The notes beneath the pieces are model-generated. The model was given only the letters and a program-made list of their open reading frames with translations. It had not been told where the DNA came from and made no database searches. Positions 55,234 to 64,000 of a stretch of 64,000 nucleotides of DNA are shown here, piece after piece. Both the position numbers and the translations under genes were made by a program. The number at the start of each line of letters is the position of its first letter. Positions within the stretch are counted from its first letter, which is position 1. Origin of the DNA: JACVRW01 sp963751105 (GTDB lineage: Bacteria > Actinomycetota > Thermoleophilia > Solirubrobacterales > Thermoleophilaceae); assembly GCA_963751105.1 (NCBI GenBank), contig CAVVTG010000002.1, positions 2,808,612-2,872,611 on the forward strand, read 5' to 3'.

Positions 55234-58200
55234 GGCACGACCTGCCAGGCGATCGGGTGGTCCGGGTCGGGCTCGTAGCTGCAGAAGGTCCCGGTCTTGA
55301 TCGAGCGGGCGAGCTGGCGGCCGAGGCGCGAATCGTGCGCCTCGATGCGCCGCAGCGTCTTGCGAATGGCCCTGGTGGCGTTCACGCGGGCGCGCTCGGC
55401 GTCGGAGGCGGCGGGGCGGTCGCGCCCTCCCAGGCCGGTGGCCGCGGCCAGCTCGTGGGCGATCTCCTCGAACTCGGTTCTGGCGTGGGCGGCTCGCTCG
55501 GGATCGTTCATGGCCTCGGCCTCGTCGATCGTCTCCTGGAGGTCGTCGAGGCGGGCGCGGTAGGCGGCCTTGGCCTGGGGGTCGAGCAGGGCGCCGACGC
55601 CGGCCTGGCCGGCAGTGGTCAGCTCCTCGGCCGCGACGGCGGCGGCCGGAACGCTCTCTTCGCCCTCGTGACCCTCACCCCGGGCGATGATCTCGAGCGC
55701 GTGGAACTCCACGCCGGGGTTGGCCAGCAGCAGCGCGAGGTGGTGTAGGCCCTTCACGTCCTTGAGGCGCACCATGCGCCCGCCGGCGATCAGGGTCCAG
55801 AAGTCGCCCTCGCGCTGGAGGCTGCCGGTGGCCTCTTCCTGGGTCCGCTTCGCCGGCTCCGCCGGGGGCTGCTGCTTGCCCTTCATCAACCGCGCGGCCT
55901 CGTCCTCCACCCGGCGCATGCCGAGTTCGGCGGCGACGGTCTGGGCGCGAGCGGCCGCCTCCGCGTCGCCCGCGATCCTCGCCTCGTCGAGGTCGCACAG
56001 CGCAAGTGAGGGACGCGACCCCGCCCGCTCGGCCTGGGCGCGGGCCGCCGTGAGGTGTGCCTTCGCCTCCTCGGTCCGGCCGAGAACGCAGGCCAGCCGG
56101 CCCAGCGAGCGGTCGACCGGCCACAGCACGGCCGCGCTGGGCGACACGACCCAGCGACCGCTGTAGGGCTCGAGCCAGCCGTAGAGCAGCTCGGACCGTT
56201 GCTCGTCGTTCAGCTCGGCGGCGGTGTCGGCCAGCAGCGCCAGCATCACGAGGTGGGTGTTGTCGCGCGGGAGGCCCTCGAGGCCGTCGGCGGTGAGCCG
56301 CTCGAGCTCGCGCCGGGCCTCCGCCGGCCGCTCGGCCTGGACGAGCAGCGCGGTGAAGGCGCAGCGCAGGGCGACCATGCCGGGCTGGGCGCTCGACATG
56401 GCTCCGAGCGGGAGCCTCGAGCTCGAACAGGCGGCCCTGCAGCAGCCGGATGACGATGAGCGTGGCGGTCCCGGCCAGCTCGGACACCGATCCGCGCACG
56501 CGCCGGCCGATCTCGGTCGACTCGGCGATGCCCTGCTCGGCGTCGTCGAAGCGGCCCTCGCCCACGGCGCGCATGGCGTTGTGCAGTGGGTGGAAGACCA
56601 TCGCGCGGGGCTGGCGCAGGGTGTTGGCCATGTGCTCGACGCGGGCTATCTCCTGGTCCACGGCGGCCACGTCGCCGGCCTCGAGCAGCACCGAGATGCG
56701 CCAGTTGCGGACGACCATCTCCATCTCGCTGTCGCCCAGGCGCCGGCTCAGCTCGAGAAGCTCGACGCTGTCGCCCAGTTGGTCGGTGATCGAGTCGGGG
56801 CCCCAGCCGGCGAGCAGCGCGCGGCCGAGGACGTACTCGAGCGTCTCGGCGGAGGCGCGATCCTCGTAGGTCGCGTGCTCCTCGCGGGCCAGCGCGACGG
56901 CCTCGTCCGACAGCCGGAGCGCCCGCTCGCGTTCCGGCGACCAGTAGAGAGCCACCGCCAGCAGTCCCTTCACGCGGGCCAGCATCCCGCCGGCCGGATC
57001 CTGGCCGAGGCGCTCGATCGACTGCTCGGCCAGCTTCACGAGCTCGTCGTCCACGCCGAAGGACAGTCCCCAGATGCCGCAGGCCAGGGTGGCGCGGGCC
57101 AGTCCGTGGGAGTCGTCGAGGAGGCGGGCGACCTCGGCCGCCTGGACGAGGGTGCGACGCGCCTGCTCGGTGTCGCCCGCGCGGGTCTGGGCCTCGCCGA
57201 GGGATTGCAGGAGGGCGACGCTGCCGTTGCCGCCGGCGCCCTCGAGGGCCTCCAGCGCTCGCTGGTACATGGTCGGCGGCCTCGTCGTAGGCGAACTGGC
57301 CCATGGCGCGGTCGCCGGCCCTGCTCGCGTAGTCGACCCCGCGCTCAGGGCCGTCGAGGGGAGCGGCCTCGAGGAAATGGTGGGCGAGCTCGGTGAGCCG
57401 CGCGTCGACCCGGTCGCCGGCGAGCTTCTCGAAGGTCTCGCCCACGTCGCGGTGGAGAGCGATGCGCCGGCTGGGCTTGAGGCCGTCGTAGAGGGTGGCC
57501 TGGACCAGGGCGTGGCTGAAGGCGAACTGCTCCGCCGATTCCGGCACGGGATGCACCAGCCCGATCTGCCCCGCCGCCTCGATCAGCCCGAGCAGCTCCT
57601 CACGGGGTTTGTCGGTGGCCGTGGAGAGGGTGGTGACGCTGAAGCGGTCGCCGATGACCGACGCGACGCCGAGGACCTCCTGGGCCTGCTGCGGGCAGCG
57701 GTGCGAGGCGCTGCGAGATCGTTTCGCGGACGCCCTCGGGCAGGGGGAGCGCGCCTGCGTCGCGTTGCTCGCTCGCTGTCGCCGAGGCGATCCTCGGCGT
57801 CGAGGAGGGTCACCAGCTCGCCCACGAACAGCGGGTTGCCGCCGGTGAGCTCGCGGAGGTGCTCGACGAGCTGGTCGGAGGCACCGCCCTCGCTCATCTG
57901 CTCGATGAGACTGCGGATGCCTTCGGTTTCCAGACCCGTCAGCGCGATACGCCGGCTCCAGCCCAGGAGATCCGCGGGCAGCGCCGTCCCCTGCCCCTCG
58001 AAGTTCATCTCGGCGTCGCGATAGGTCGCGAGAAGCAGGATGGGCAGGTCCTGAAGGGAGCGGGCGACGAAGCCGAGGGTTTGCAGGGAGGCCTCGTCGG
58101 CCCAATGGAGGTCGTCGAAGACGACGACGAGGGGTGTGTCTCGCGTGGCGAGCCGAAGCAGCTCGACCAGGGCGTCGTAGGCGAGGAAGCGGCCCTCGTC

Positions 58201-58614
58201 GGTGGACGCCTTCTCGCGCGCGGCCTCGGGCCGGTCGGTGAGCTCGGGCACGATCTCGGCGAGGTGTGTCGCCTTCGCTCCGAGTTCGGCCAGCAGATCT
58301 TCCTGTTGTGGGTTCTCGCGGACGAGAGCGCGCACGACCTGAACCCAGGGCCAATAGGCCGGCGCGGCGCCGCCCGACCAACCGACACCCCAAGCGGTGT
58401 GGGCGCCACGGGCCTCGGCCTCGTCCGACAGGGTTCTCGCGAGGCTCGTCTTGCCGATCCCGGGCTCCCCGGCGAGCAGCACGACGGTGCCATGGCCGGC
58501 GATCGCCTGCTCGAGCCCCGCGGTCAGCTCAGCCAGCTCCCGCTCGCGCCCAACCAGGGTCCCACCAGCGTGACCGTGGCGCGAAATCCGTCCAGATGAA
58601 GGCTTGTCAGCCAT
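55230..58614 (-). CDS. Large AAA-ATPase/TPR regulator-like protein, several frameshifts
   Basis: About 1127 residues when frames are joined. The N-terminal NTPase has Walker A GEPGIGKTSLAR, Walker B LVVVFDDLHWAD and sensor LLLATYRDAEM; ELTGGNPLFVGEL completes the STAND/LuxR-type ATPase. TPR-like helices follow (YQRALEALEGAGGNGSVALL; ALRLSDEAVALAREEHATYE). The C-terminus (MVRLKDVKGLHHLALLLANP, VNATRAIRKTLRRIEAHDSR, GTFCSYEPDPDHPIAWQV) is a known actinobacterial tail domain; no LuxR HTH is seen. Frame changes lie near 57775, 57695, 57270 and 56405. Its stop shares bases with the DyP stop. Confidence 0.75.
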
Positions 58615-58714
58615 AGCGGCAGGGCCGTGCCGAGCTCGCCTCGACTCTAAGGGCTTGGGGGTGGGCGCGCCACCGTTCTAGGCGTTCCCGTGTCGGGGGG
58701 CCTATGGTTGGGGT

Positions 58715-59173
58715 GTGAGCGACCAAGCGAAAATCGACCAGCTGCTCAGCGACCTCGACTGGCAGATCGCCCAGCTCAAGCCGCGCGGCATCAAGACAGA
58801 CGCCGGAAATCCGTACAACCCGGCCCACTACAAGCGCGGCCTGGCGGCCGCCAGCGAGAAGGGCGGGACCGAGGTGGTCGAGTTCATTCGCCGCTACCTC
58901 TACAAGCCACCGAGCGCCGGCTACCTGAAGCTGGAGGAGGCCGACGCGCTGGACCTGTCCTGCGAGTGGCTGGTGATGGACGAGGAGAAGCCCTACGCCT
59001 CGCTGTTCACGGACGAAGACCGCACGGCGGCCCGCGAGCGGCTGGGTCCGCAAATCAAGGCCATCAAGGCCCGCAAGGCAGAGCACCGGGCCGGCGTCAT
59101 CGCGTGGCGCAACGAGTCACGGGCGAAGCAGGGCAAGCCGCCGTTGACGGACGAGCAGCTGGCGCTGAGCTGA
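58715..59173 (+). CDS. Hypothetical protein
   Basis: 152 residues from GTG 58715. Charged and helical throughout: IDQLLSDLDWQIAQLKPRGI, YKRGLAAASEKGGTEVVEFI, LKLEEADALDLSCEWLVMDE and a Lys/Arg-rich end (IKAIKARKAEHRAGVIAWRN). No signal or membrane segment. No family recognised. Codon use is high-GC and consistent with a real gene. It marks the left edge of the accessory tail. Confidence 0.6.
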   Translation: MSDQAKIDQLLSDLDWQIAQLKPRGIKTDAGNPYNPAHYKRGLAAASEKGGTEVVEFIRRYLYKPPSAGYLKLEEADALDLSCEWLVMDEEKPYASLFTDEDRTAARERLGPQIKAIKARKAEHRAGVIAWRNESRAKQGKPPLTDEQLALS

Positions 59174-59579
59174 GCGGGGGCGGTGGCCTCCCTTCTTAGG
59201 TGGTTTCCAGGCCTGCGCGTCGACGAGGGATTCGAAAACACATGAAAGACCTGCAAGAGCTGCTGTTCTGAGTACGGGCGTTTGACTCGCGCGTACACCG
59301 TTTTCGGGCGCATGTACGCGCCGTGTGCGCCGCAAGAGAGGTCTTCCCGGTGTCAGCCAATGCGGTCTGAGCAGGGCGCCCGACGCGACTTGCGGTGCGA
59401 ATCGCGGATCGCTCGGAAGCCGTTGTAGGAGCTTGAAAAAAGGCTCCTCGGCAATCTTCGTAATGGCGCCGTTGTGGTTGTGGTTTCTGACCGAGCGCTT
59501 GCTTAACGGCGGGCAGACCGATAATCCCGTGAACCACGCCCCCGCAGGGCAACGGTGGTCAGCCGCGCAACATGCACGC
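59174..59579. other. 406-bp region without a recognisable gene, visibly lower GC
   Basis: No coding signal is convincing on either strand: frames are short, Ser/Arg/Pro-rich and lack motifs. The stretch is less GC-rich than its surroundings and holds A6 and an imperfect AGGAGC/GCTCCT dyad (59428-59449). It separates the ordinary chromosome from the unknown two-gene unit and may be a decayed insertion or a regulatory region. Confidence 0.4.
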
Positions 59580-60299
59580 TCAGCTGACCGCTGCGCGCCG
59601 CGTTTCAGGTCGGTCGGGTTTGGTGCCGAACCAGTCAACGATGAGGCGGTTCTGCGTCGGGTCGAGCGCGAAGTAGATTCGCCCTACCTCGTTGGGCGCC
59701 TTGAAATCATCCACCTTGACGTGTGGGAGGCGGCTGTGCTCCTCCCTCTCGTACTTGAAGAAACAGACCTCCTCGTAGCCCGAGTCCTGCAGTGCGACCT
59801 CGATTCCGCCCCATTCCATGGCGAAGTCCTCGAAGCGCATGCCGAGGTCAGCTCCAAGCTCGTTGTAGGCGCGACCGACACGTTCGAGCGCACGAAGCGC
59901 GCGCCACATCCGATCGGGATGCGGATACCGCGGCCGGTCAGCACATCCCAGCGCGAGGTCAGTTAGAGCGAAGCCCGGCCCAGCAAGGGCGGCCAGATTT
60001 TCGGCTAGCTCATTCCACGTTGTGACCTCGTCCGGGACCGGCTCATCCTCATCCTCTTCGTCACTTATGGCCGCCCTATGCACTGAGAGGGTCTTGACGC
60101 TCTCACGCAGTCCCGAATTCTCAGCTTCCAGCTTGGCTAACCGGTCACCAAGGCTCGCTGCGCGCGCGTCAACTTCAAGCGACTCTTCGATCACCTTGAG
60201 CTCGGCTGACGCCGCGAGCTCCGCCTGTTTCAAAGCCTCGTCACGCTCTTCTTGGACCGCGGCGAGCTGTTGCGACAACTCTGATATCTCGGGCTTCAT
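59580..60299 (-). CDS. Uncharacterised coiled-coil protein (second gene of an unknown pair)
   Basis: 239 residues. Residues 1-70 form a clear coiled coil (ELSQQLAAVQEERDEALKQA; ASLGDRLAKLEAENSGLRES), then an acidic linker (DEEDEDEPVPDEVTTW) and a globular domain with NELAENLAALAGPGFALTDL, AYNELGADLGMRFEDFAMEW and CFFKYEREEHSRLPHVKVDD. No signal or membrane helix. No family recognised. The start lies 59 bp inside the upstream gene, implying coupled translation. Confidence 0.65.
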   Translation of the reverse strand: MKPEISELSQQLAAVQEERDEALKQAELAASAELKVIEESLEVDARAASLGDRLAKLEAENSGLRESVKTLSVHRAAISDEEDEDEPVPDEVTTWNELAENLAALAGPGFALTDLALGCADRPRYPHPDRMWRALRALERVGRAYNELGADLGMRFEDFAMEWGGIEVALQDSGYEEVCFFKYEREEHSRLPHVKVDDFKAPNEVGRIYFALDPTQNRLIVDWFGTKPDRPETRRAAVS

Positions 60300-61368
60300 G
60301 AGCCCTGACTCCTCGCCGGCTGTGTTCTAACGCGCTCCGTGCAAGCGCTTCAGAGGCCTTCTGGCGTTGGCGGCGGGCGCGCTCGCGTTGAGCCTCCTGC
60401 CGCTGGCGCTGCTGACGCACCCCAGTGAGGAGCCAAGCCCGTCTGGCCCGAAGGACGCCCGGGTCCGCCGGAACGCGTCCCGTGGATATCGGAGCAAGCA
60501 GCCTGATGAGCTGCTTGACGACCGATCGCCCGCCGCGGCCGCGCCGACCCTCGGCGATCTGAGGGGCTGTCCAGTAGGGATGGCGAGGCTGTCCCTCTGT
60601 TCCGAATCCTGGCCAGTAGAGTCGCAGCCCGCCTGAGGGAAGGGTGAATCCGGAACTGCGGAGGGTGTCGTTCAGCGCGATCTCGGCAGCGTCATCGGCG
60701 AGCCGAACGATCTGCACAAGTCCCGCAAGCGCCTTGGCAAGCGCCTCGACGAAGTTGGGCCAGACCGAAGCCGACACCACGAGAATCGGCAAGGCGCGGC
60801 CCTCAGCTGACAACACATCCCCTACCAGGTCGCCAGCGTCGCGTGTCTCGAGCATTCGCGGACCCGGAGAAAGATCCAACGTACCGGCATAGGCCTGCAG
60901 AGGCGGGCGCATCAAGTCGGCAACGATCGCGGGCGGGCGTAGGTCGAGTCGTCCCGGCTGCAGGATGTGGACGCGCGCACCACGTTCGAGCCGAACAGTC
61001 GCGCGGCATGTCCCGTCGATGTCAGAGACAGTGACCGTCGTCAGCCATTCGAGCGTCGTGTCCCTCGAGTCCGGATGACGCAGCCTGACGTCCAGGGCCC
61101 GCGCGGTTCCTTCGGTAACAGACCACCACTCGACAGTCGTCTCCTCCGCGCCGGCCCCCTCTGGTAAACGTCCCCTCGACTGGACCCCGAGATCGGGACG
61201 GGGGTCATCAATGCGCCACGCCCAAGACATCGCGCGCTCGCATGCCTCCGCAAACGCGTCGCCACCCGCAACGTCGACAAGTTGCATCGTGGTTGCGTAA
61301 ACGTCCTGCACGCGTCTTAGTCTCGCCGATCCTGTACGTGCCCGCGACAGTACGAAATCCCTGCCCAT
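60241..61368 (-). CDS. Uncharacterised protein (first gene of an unknown pair)
   Basis: 375 residues from ATG 61368. Predicted alpha/beta sequence: YATTMQLVDVAGGDAFAEAC, TVEWWSVTEGTARALDVRLR, LEWLTTVTVSDIDGTCRATV, then a nucleotide-fold-like GRALPILVVSASVWPNFVEA LAKALAGLVQIVRLADDAAE (two adjacent strands/helices) and LPSGGLRLYWPGFGTEGQ. The last ~60 residues are Arg/Gln-rich helix (RQQRQRQEAQRERARRQRQK). The LYWPG segment recalls an uncharacterised family I have seen without assigned function. No catalytic motif identified. Confidence 0.65.
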   Translation of the reverse strand: MGRDFVLSRARTGSARLRRVQDVYATTMQLVDVAGGDAFAEACERAMSWAWRIDDPRPDLGVQSRGRLPEGAGAEETTVEWWSVTEGTARALDVRLRHPDSRDTTLEWLTTVTVSDIDGTCRATVRLERGARVHILQPGRLDLRPPAIVADLMRPPLQAYAGTLDLSPGPRMLETRDAGDLVGDVLSAEGRALPILVVSASVWPNFVEALAKALAGLVQIVRLADDAAEIALNDTLRSSGFTLPSGGLRLYWPGFGTEGQPRHPYWTAPQIAEGRRGRGGRSVVKQLIRLLAPISTGRVPADPGVLRARRAWLLTGVRQQRQRQEAQRERARRQRQKASEALARSALEHSRRGVRAHEARDIRVVATARRGPRRA

Positions 61369-61599
61369 ATGAGTGGTGTCCCGGCAAAGGGTGGTCGCGT
61401 GCCGGTCAGGTGGAACGAGGTAGGCCGCAACCTTGCGCGCGAGCGGCTGACCACGCGTTCCTGGCTGTCGACGGCGATACGGATGTCGCGCTCGACACGC
61501 TCGTCTGGACCGGGATGCACCGTGCGGACCTGGTCACGCGGAGGCACTGCGCCGTGACGCGGACGAGATCGTCCGGACGGATCCGGGCGGGCGCCTCGA

Positions 61600-62577
61600 G
61601 ATGCGTCCTCCGCGATCGCGGTCACCGACGAGCTCGACAGCGCGAGGATGCGCGACCTCGAGAGCCGCGTGAACGCCAAGAGGTCTGTCATCGAGCGCGC
61701 GCTCAAGATCCTCGAGGTCGACGGCGCCGTCGTCCACGAGGGCGGCGAGTGGCTACGCACGGTGAATCCCTGGTCGGCCGACAGCGCCCGCGTCGCGGGA
61801 GTGACCGAGGCGCGTCGCACCGAGCAGGACGCGATGCGCGAATACGTCCAGGCGGGCGGGTGCCTCATGCGGTTCCTCACCCGCGAGCTCGACGATCCGG
61901 CCGAGGAGCCGTGCGGGCGCTGCGCCGTCTGCACGGGAGACTTCGCCGACTCTGCGCCCGAACCGGCACTCGTCCAGGAGGCGCAGCTTTTCCTGCGCCG
62001 GTCGTACCGTCCGATCCTGCCGCGCAGGCAGTGGCCGGCCGGGCTCGACATGCGAAGCGGCCGGATCCCCGTCGAGCATCAGCTCCGCGAGGGCCGGGCG
62101 CTCGCGATCTACGGCGACGCCGGGTGGGGCAGGCAGTCAGGGCGGGCAAGTACGGTGACGAGGGCTTCGCCGACGACTCGGAGCAATGGTCGAGATGATC
62201 ATGAACGATCTTCAGCCGGATCCCTTCCCGACCTGGGTGACGGCCGTTCCCTCGCTCCGTCACCCTGAGCTCGTGCCGGGCTTCGCGCGGCGCCTGGCGG
62301 ACCGCCTCGGCCTGCCGTACCGTTCGGCACTCGTGAAGACGAGGGAAACGTCCGCAACAGAAGTCGATGGAGAACAGCGTGCAGCAGGCGCGCAACGCGA
62401 TCGACGCGTTCGCTAGCCGTAACCGCCGAGGTCCTGCCGGAGCCGGTGTTCCTCGTAGACGACATGGTCGACTCCGGCTGGTCGCTGACCGTGTGCGGCG
62501 TCGCGCTTGCCGAAGCGGGATCAGGCCCCGTGGTCCCTGTCGTCCTCGCGCAGACGTCGACCGGCGCAGGGGCGTGA
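61600..62577 (+). pseudogene. recQ: RecQ-family helicase remnant: C-terminal zinc and phosphoribosyltransferase parts only
   Basis: Joined from several frames: VTDELDSARMRDLESRVNAK and LEVDGAVVHEGGEWLRTVNP (winged helix), CLMRFLTRELDDPAEEPCGR with CAVCTGDF (RecQ Cys cluster), WPAGLDMRSGRIPVEHQLRE, then TWVTAVPSLRHPELVPGFAR, RETS..QKSMENSVQQARNA and VFLVDDMVDSGWSLTVCGVA (PRTase loop). The two RecA helicase domains are absent; upstream DNA is the opposite-strand unknown gene. At least four frame changes occur. TGA 62575-62577 overlaps the dprA GTG. Confidence 0.65.
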
Positions 62578-63911
62578 CGACCCTTCCGGTCTCTGCGGAC
62601 GGGCAGGCAATCGCCCTGGCATGCTCGGCACTGGCGCTGGAGGGCGACCGGTCGATCAAGCCGCTGACGCCGAAGGAATGGCATGAAGTGTCGCTCGCGT
62701 TGCGATCTTCAACACTCGACCGGCCGCGCGAGCTCTTGGGCCTGGGCCCGGGCGAGCTGCAGGACGCACTCGGCGTTGACGCGTCCCTGGCAGACCGTCT
62801 CGCCGCGCTGCTCTCGCGCGGCGGCCAGCTCGCGTTCGAGCTCGAGCGGCTCGCGAGCCGCGGCATCTGGGTGCTCACGCGCGCGGACGAGGGGTACCCC
62901 GCCCTGCTCAAGCAGCGTTTGAAAGGGCAGACGCCGCCCGTCCTGTTCGGCGCCGGGCCACCGGGCGCACTGCAGCTGCCTGCGATAGCCGTCGTCGGGT
63001 CGCGCGACGTGGACGACGACGGACTCGCTTGGGCCTCGGCCCTCGGGAGGCGCTGCGCGGAGGAGGGCATCGCGGTCGCCTCGGGAGCCGCGCGCGGGGT
63101 CGACATCACTGCCATGACCGGCGCCCTTGCTCACGGCGGCATCGCCATCGGCGTGACGGTAGACCCGCTCGACCGGCTCGTTCGGCGGCGCGAGCTGCGG
63201 CGCCGATCAGCGACGAGCTCCTGACGCTCGTCACGCCGTTTCACCCGTCTGCTCGCTGGCAGGCCGGCAACGCCATGCGGCGCAACCGGCTCATTTACGT
63301 GCTCTCACGTGCGGCGGTCGTCGTGGCGAGCTCCCTCGAGAAAGGCGGGACGCGCAGCGGCGCGCTCGAGAACCTAAAGGCGCGCTGGGTCCCGCTACAC
63401 GTGCGAGACGACGGCAGCCCCGGAAACCGCCGGCTGATCTCCGAGGGGGGGCATCCGCTGTCGGCCGACGAGCCCGTGGAGCACATCGCGCTCGAGCGGC
63501 TGCTCGTCGACCGCACGGCCGACGCTCCTAGGAGCCGAGCTCAATGACGTGGCACAGGCGCGCCAGATAACGTCGTCCGGCGACGTGGACGAGCCCAGCG
63601 AAGGAGCTGGTGCCGTGAGCCCGACGACGCCGGGGAGCCGCGGCGCCGCGGTGCCTCCGCCCCGCTCGGCGCGCGTGGCTCGGCCGCGCTGCCCGAGGAC
63701 GCGTTCGCGCTTCTCTGCCAGCACTTGCCGCGCAACTCGGCAAGCCCCTCACCGAGCGTGAGGTCGCCGAGCGGCTCAAGCTCGAGCTGACCCAGGCCCG
63801 CGCCTGGCTGAAGCGAGCCGTCGACGAAGGACTGGCCGAAGTCAAGCCGCGCCCGAAGCGATATGTCCTGCGCCGGAGACGGCGGAGCAGCTGCGCATCG
63901 ACGCGCAGTGA
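62574..63911 (+). pseudogene. dprA: DprA/Smf-like DNA-processing protein with winged-helix end, multiply frameshifted
   Basis: From GTG 62574: VSADGQAIALACSALALEGD, an N-terminal helical part, then the Rossmann core PAIAVVGSRDVDDDGLAWAS and GIAVASGAARGVDITAMTGA characteristic of DprA. A missing base near 63200 shifts to ISDELLTLVTPFHPSARWQA, NAMRRNRLIYVLSRAAVVVA and SLEKGGTRSGALENLKARWV. Later pieces in other frames give LPEDAFALLCQ, LGKPLTEREVAERLKLELTQ ARAWLKRAVDEGLAEV (winged helix) and ETAEQLRIDAQ. About five indels in 1.3 kb. Overlap with recQ suggests one transcript. Confidence 0.65.
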
Positions 63912-63935
63912 CCGTCGTCTCTCGGCCCGGACGCG

Positions 63936-64000
63936 ATGAACATCCAGACGGGAGTGCAGCGCCGGATGATACGCTCGCTGTACGCGCGGAGCTCGAAGGC
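63936..64000 (+). CDS. Possible start of a further gene (runs off the window)
   Basis: ATG 63936 opens MNIQTGVQRRMIRSLYARSS to the window edge with no stop. It follows the recQ-dprA segment by about 25 bp on the same strand, so it may be the third gene of that transcript. Only 21 full codons are seen, so the call is weak. Confidence 0.3.
   Translation, partial: MNIQTGVQRRMIRSLYARSSK

Noticed and set aside
59196..59552. Minus-strand frame in the lower-GC stretch as a transposase relic
   Set aside because: No DDE, HNH or Tyr-recombinase motif and no inverted repeats at the ends.
61242..62198. 318-codon plus-strand frame starting inside the unknown 375-residue gene
   Set aside because: Arg/Pro/Gly-rich shadow; it only picks up a few RecQ-like residues after about 62.1 kb.

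Overview
This 64 kb window is high-GC and comes from an actinobacterium. Gene order, the Ala/Arg/Glu-rich codon bias, and a secreted family typical of Thermoleophilia suggest a Solirubrobacterales-like organism. That placement is inferred from memory of gene families, not from a search.

Layout. From about 35.6 kb down to 1, the minus strand carries almost the whole translation/transcription supercluster, read right to left: rpmG-secE-nusG-rplK-rplA-rplJ-rplL, rpoB-rpoC, rpsL-rpsG, fusA-tuf, then the full S10-spc run (rpsJ-rplC-rplD-rplW-rplB-rpsS-rplV-rpsC-rplP-rpmC-rpsQ-rplN-rplX-rplE-rpsZ-rpsH-rplF-rplR-rpsE-rpmD-rplO-secY-adk-map). Gene order inside each block is canonical and most junctions are 1-4 bp overlaps. 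The supercluster is interrupted in three places. A membrane protein and a secreted glycosidase-like protein lie on the opposite strand between rpsG and fusA. An alpha/beta hydrolase, a DMT transporter and a HAD-like gene lie between rpsL and rpoC. A membrane metal-dependent hydrolase, a glyoxalase-fold protein and a gamma-glutamyltranspeptidase lie between rpoB and rplL. Several ribosomal proteins carry unusual terminal extensions: a SAP domain on L22, a Gly/Arg-rich tail on S3, a long charged N-terminus on S17, an acidic tail on L5, and a ~150-residue N-terminus on SecE.

From 35.7 to 49.4 kb is ordinary mixed chromosome: tRNA-Thr and tRNA-Tyr, the primary sigma factor, GTP cyclohydrolase FolE2, an OmpR-type two-component system, membrane and secreted proteins, and a class III adenylate cyclase next to a membrane-anchored protein with five KDEAATASVI-like repeats. 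From 49.4 to 55.2 kb is a coherent oxidative cluster. An esterase-like hydrolase with a cysteine nucleophile elbow and a GMC flavin oxidoreductase lie on the minus strand; divergent from them are two small paralogous proteins and a DyP-type heme peroxidase. After that come a large AAA/TPR regulator (55.2-58.6 kb) and an accessory tail (58.7-64 kb). The tail has two overlapping uncharacterised genes, then a recQ remnant lacking its helicase core and a dprA-like gene.

Caveat on quality. At least a dozen genes are broken by single-base indels, many in short homopolymers (rplF, rplJ, HAD, PD-(D/E)XK, beta-propeller, hydrolase, GMC, DyP, AAA, recQ, dprA). The frames of the flanking coding stretches match the expected protein families. 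The density rises towards the right end. I read most of these as sequence errors, but true decay of the 61.5-64 kb segment cannot be excluded.
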